Shown here piece after piece: positions 61,801 to 64,000 of a stretch of 64,000 nt of DNA (position 1 is its first letter; each line of letters starts with the position of its first letter). This stretch comes from Trichobilharzia szidati (taxonomy: Eukaryota; Platyhelminthes; Trematoda; Strigeidida; Schistosomatidae), in the NCBI GenBank assembly GCA_944472155.2, contig OX235279.1:117358110-117422109 (forward strand). The letters are read 5' to 3'. The translations under genes were made by a program, and so were the position numbers. The notes under the pieces are model-generated. The model did not search any database, had not been told where the DNA came from, and saw only the letters and a list, made by a program, of their open reading frames with translations.

Positions 61801-63621
61801 ATATTAGCTGAGTAATTCATATTGGTAATCATGATAACCGAAACAGCTGACGTATACGTAAGAATTTGGCTTCCTGATAGGGAGTTGTCCAAACCTAGCT
61901 TGTGATTGTAATCTACACCAGTTACAAATACTATTACGACATGATAAGAAATCTAATTTCTACTGAATTACATGAGTTTTGACTAGATTTTTACATTATC
62001 ACGGCAAATGCATGTTTTATGAATCAAATTAACAATTTGCGTATTGGTTAGCAGTTTGTAATCTATACAGTTCAGGTGGTGAAATTTCACCATAGTTTCC
62101 TTTGGAAACCAAGCTGTTCCTATCACAATATGCAATCTCCTTGATACCATAAATGGAAGTCGGTCGGTTTTCGACATAGAACTTTGCACATATGTGCGGC
62201 AGTTCAAGTCGCCACAATAAATGGAAGTAAGCAAATCGGCACAAAACCAGACACTACTGACTGATTGAGATGGGTATTTGTATACCATTCACATCAACCA
62301 ATAGTGTCTGCTAACCAGATAGAGGTGATCTATACACTGGATGGCCATTTTGCTCATTTGGGGCCAAATTCATCAGCGGTGTACCCGGTTTGACTCAACT
62401 CAAAGAGTTGAAATTGGTTAGCAATTTGCAATGTACACAGTTCGAAGGGTGAAATCTTCAACACAGTTTCCTTTGAGTACACCGCTGATGAATTCAGCCC
62501 CAAATGAGCGAAACGGGAGTCTGGTGTTTAAATCACCTTGATCCGGCTGGCAAGCACAACTGGTTGATATGAGTAGCATACGACTACACTCATCACAATC
62601 AATCAGTGGTACATACTTCTATGTAAATGTATATATATTTTTCAAATAGGACATAAAATAATTTTGAAGAATTTACCTTGGCGAACCTTAGTAGACTGGC
62701 AAGGGTTCGAGCCATTTCTTCTTGAACAATCTTCCCAGATGAGTTCGGATGACGACAAGCTCCAGGAAGAGCTGACAGCAATGCTGCCAAGAGTTTTCCA
62801 GTGTGGGGAGCCACAGAAGCAAAACCACCAATTGTGGAATTACAGCACGTAGAATTCAGCTGAGTTGCCGAAAACGTAGAGGAATGTCCTATTCCATCTG
62901 GTGAGCAGGCCGACCCATTCGTCAGTGAAGTATGCTTCTGACCATGAAGCATAGCACGAGATCGATTTCCAGAGGTAGATATATCTGTTGCGCCGGAATT
63001 AACTTCATTAGCAGAACTAGAGGGAGGAGTTGGAGGAGACAGACCATATAAAGAAGAAGGTGATGAGTGGGATGAGCTAGATGGTGAGTTGTGCGTTTTG
63101 TGGACTGGAGATGAAGTTGGGTTATCTGCAAAATGTTGAAAATAAGGGATATATGCCTGCAGTGAGAAATATAAATAAATTGGTCTGGTATGTAAAATAA
63201 AGATGTTAACAAAACATAAGACAGTTAATTTGAGTAAATGCTACGAAAACGACCTCTTTATAGGTTTTGTAGGGAAACAAGTTGAAAGTTCAAATAATTT
63301 AGCCTGGAGACAAAATATACACGTATCTAACTTACCTAGACCATTCGTTGTAGTTTGTGATTTGGAAGCCGCACATCTCAAGCATGTATTTGTCTTAGGA
63401 GACATAGCCAAAGCACTTGTATTCGCCGAAGCTAAATGGTGAATAAAAACACAAGTCGCAGTTGCAACAGAAGCAGAACCACTAGCTCCTGTTCCCCGAC
63501 TACCTCCAGTAGCACTGCTTGCGCCTATTGATGCAGTAGAAGAGCCACCACCAGCTTTTATTAGCTCAGTGAAGGGCACAATAAGACGCGATAAGCAAAT
63601 GTCATCAAGTAGACGCACAGA
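48951..63621 (-). CDS. ECPAS: Proteasome adaptor and scaffold protein ECM29, C-terminal half, 12 exons (5' end outside window)
   Basis: ECM29 is a large HEAT-repeat protein that bridges the 26S proteasome core and regulatory particles. In transcript order the exons are 63621-63336, 63125-62677, 61503-61285, 60419-59493, 59118-59019, 56995-56949, 56785-56690, 53409-53125, 50293-50197, 49999-49894, 49783-49602 and 49060-48951. They sum to 2904 nt (967 codons plus TAA) with every junction in phase and GT-AG borders. Recognition rests on remembered family blocks seen in order: TGKLLAALLSALPG, then TSVTKVFNRVRSWYL, then ESQSWSVHSQAALAMLQLAS, then AIRAIGIMWPFN. Low-complexity insertions are a Ser/Gly-rich stretch (residues about 25-55), a Ser/Pro-rich stretch (about 97-130) and a run of about 45 mainly Asp/Glu residues in the 927-nt exon. 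The human protein is about 1845 aa, so roughly the N-terminal half is beyond 64000. The 47-nt exon is the least certain; the acceptor at 49783 could shift by 6 nt. Confidence 0.9.
49812..49859. repeat. (TA)n microsatellite in an ECM29 intron
   Basis: About 24 TA units between the exons ending at 49783 and starting at 49894. With an intron of only 110 bp, the repeat makes up nearly half of it. Confidence 0.95.
50294..51059. other. ECM29 intron, nothing recognised
   Basis: AT-rich intron sequence between the exon at 50197-50293 and the LINE fragment that follows. Confidence 0.4.
51060..52100 (-). mobile_element. LINE family A, heavily decayed, in ECM29 intron
   Basis: Two blocks match family A on the minus strand: 3' UTR text at 51070-51300 (GCCGTTGAGAACGATTTTAA on the plus strand) and endonuclease-region text near 51940-52030 (CTGAACAGAACTGTAAAAGA, compare 44088). 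A terminus-like piece lies at 51430-51470, and the order is rearranged. Confidence 0.5.
52681..52907 (-). mobile_element. tRNA-derived SINE with 11-bp target duplication
   Basis: On the minus strand the unit starts GCGTCGGTGGTATAGCGG, has B box GGTTCGATCCC and a body ending GAAGCCCTATGTTCCACTGA plus an A-rich tail. TAAGGATCATT flanks both sides (52670-52680 and 52908-52918), fixing the 227-bp length. It is inserted in an ECM29 intron, in the same orientation as the gene. Confidence 0.88.
54211..55140 (+). mobile_element. Penelope-like element, decayed 3' part
   Basis: Plus-strand text includes HVKEVLKLNNHPDKIVRKYI (54364 onward), ETLRRILNKAGIKV near 54605 and a shifted RTGAVRLAEHK block near 54790, the usual order before and in the GIY-YIG domain. 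The left end (54220-54290) is the Penelope-type terminal segment in reverse, with GATGACGTTTCGAAC. It lies in an ECM29 intron, antisense to the gene. Confidence 0.7.
55223..55960. mobile_element. 738-bp GC-rich element with 13-bp target duplication
   Basis: GAATACTCCTTGC occurs at 55210-55222 and 55961-55973, bounding a 738-bp block that is much richer in G and C than the surrounding intron. The right end is purine-rich (AAAGAAGAAAGAAGA), which suggests a plus-strand retroposon tail. The plus strand has an open stretch at its left end (SRGWVPCAAGWPP) but no recognisable domain. It could be a long SINE or an internally deleted LINE carrying a GC-rich 5' UTR. Confidence 0.75.
57065..58107 (+). 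mobile_element. CR1-like LINE, 3' part
   Basis: Plus-strand text reads EIKYLGVILSVDLS, then FYIKKLKHSALTQPLLLQF and RILPIILYCSPLVFPG with breaks, then MLEVVSRVSN and an open end (57443-57742). The YLG and IKKL blocks are typical of the C-terminal RT region of CR1/jockey-type LINEs. It ends in (ATT)n at 58085-58107. It lies in an ECM29 intron, antisense to the gene, beside the 47-nt exon. Confidence 0.75.
58255..58655 (+). mobile_element. LINE family A, 3' tail
   Basis: Runs from the C-terminal GAGCTAGCGGTAGTCAAGCC region through ATGGCTCAAAATCGTTCTC to the terminus GCAAAGTTCTATGTCGAAAA. The same tail lies at 41475-41800 on the minus strand. In an ECM29 intron. Confidence 0.75.
59600..59700 (-). 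repeat. Asp/Glu-coding trinucleotide tract inside an ECM29 exon
   Basis: The plus strand shows repeated TCA, TCC and TCT triplets; on the coding strand these are GAT, GAC, GAA and GAG, giving a long acidic run. The antisense frame reads as polyserine and is not a gene. Confidence 0.85.
60997..61180 (+). mobile_element. tRNA-derived SINE, second subfamily, decayed
   Basis: Head GCGTCGGTGGCATAGCGG and a damaged B box (GGGATTTGACACC) are followed by the same body as at 22541 (TTTGGGCTACCGATATTATA). In an ECM29 intron. Confidence 0.65.
62160..62230 (-). mobile_element. LINE family A terminus fragment
   Basis: On the minus strand it reads CAGTTCAAGTCGCC reversed into GCAAAGTTCTATGTCGAAAA, the family A end. 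In an ECM29 intron. Confidence 0.5.
62353..62508. repeat. 32-bp inverted repeat with about 92-bp spacer
   Basis: CTCATTTGGGGCCAAATTCA (62353 onward) and its complement (62477-62508) bracket a block starting ATTGGTTAGCAATTTGCAAT. A diverged copy of that inner block lies at 62043-62110 without the arms. Confidence 0.7.
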
Positions 63622-63729
63622 CTACAAAAGGCAAATAAAAAAATACAGTCAAAGACAAGCGATGGAAATATCACAGCAACTGTAAAAATCATTTCTCAGT
63701 TACCGGAAAATGAACCTTATCTATTGTGT

Positions 63730-63840
63730 GAGAGCTAATAATGCCATCCAGCTACCTAGGATGAAGATGAAGAGAGATTTGAACACTTGACCCATTAGCT
63801 GAAAGTCAAGGGATCAAGCTAATACACCACGTCTACACGA
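63730..63840 (-). repeat. tRNA-like sequence, probably SINE-derived
   Basis: On the minus strand an A-box-like stretch (GTGGTGTATTAGCTTG) and a B-box-like GTTCAAATCTC are about 35 bp apart. No clover-leaf with intact arms is visible. It lies upstream of the last visible ECM29 exon. Confidence 0.3.
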
Positions 63841-64000
63841 AAAACTACTTTTCATCGACATTTTAATCAAAACAAAGAGAATAGAAAAAAAACTCTTAAG
63901 ACAAAATAAAATTGTTCAAACATTGCACATTTGGTTTTTATAACTTAACGTTGATAAATAAGAGTTTATGATAGAAAGTCTTAAGGGTAATTACAAACAA

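Noticed and set aside
1..64000. CRISPR array, operon or bacterial mobile element
   Set aside because: No regularly spaced short direct repeats and the gene structure is eukaryotic with spliceosomal introns.

Overview
The window looks like AT-rich genomic DNA of a trematode flatworm, most likely a blood fluke of the genus Schistosoma; I cannot name the species. The reasons are two very short introns (32 and 33 bp) at the 5' end of a gene, SINE-like units carrying a schistosome-type hammerhead ribozyme, Penelope-like elements with a GIY-YIG domain, RTE-like and CR1-like LINEs, and Gypsy sequence, all in an AT-rich background.

Only two host genes can be assembled with confidence. On the plus strand, 3375-9603 is a complete four-exon gene for translation initiation factor eIF3 subunit f (273 aa), whose third intron is 5.3 kb and filled with repeats. 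On the minus strand, 63621 down to 48951 is the C-terminal half (12 exons, 967 codons plus stop, every junction in phase) of the proteasome adaptor/scaffold ECM29; its 5' half lies beyond position 64000. Two minus-strand open frames near the left edge (592-942, 2520-2717) may be exons of an unrecognised gene.

Everything between 9.8 and 48.5 kb, and most large introns, is mobile-element debris. By region: 1.1-1.5 kb hammerhead SINE with inverted arms; 4.9-7.5 kb LINE pieces in the eIF3f intron; 10.0-11.0 kb LINE 3' part; 11.6 kb tRNA-SINE; 12.4-13.9 kb Penelope remnant with 345-bp inverted arms; 14.4-15.5 kb RTE-like LINE; 15.6-17.0 kb inverted Penelope pair interrupted by a solo LTR; 18.3 and 20.4-21.1 kb LINE pieces; 21.9-24.2 kb a 566-bp near-identical inverted repeat; 26.5-27.3 kb CR1-like fragment; 30.7 kb solo LTR; 32.2-32.8 kb inverted hammerhead-SINE pair; 33.1-33.7 kb a 584-bp palindrome; 35.5-36.5 kb decayed LINE; 39-40.6 kb Gypsy gag/protease; 41.5-45.3 kb the best-preserved LINE, with an open endonuclease frame and a broken RT; 47-48.5 kb a second decayed copy. 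The ECM29 introns hold further LINE, Penelope, CR1 and SINE pieces and a 738-bp GC-rich element with a 13-bp target duplication.

The two genes are not linked functionally beyond general protein homeostasis (translation initiation and proteasome control). The most interesting material is non-coding: ribozyme-bearing repeats arranged as inverted pairs, a palindrome with a hammerhead-like motif, 335-bp solo LTRs with target duplications, and a SINE whose tail matches the end of the local RTE-like LINE.
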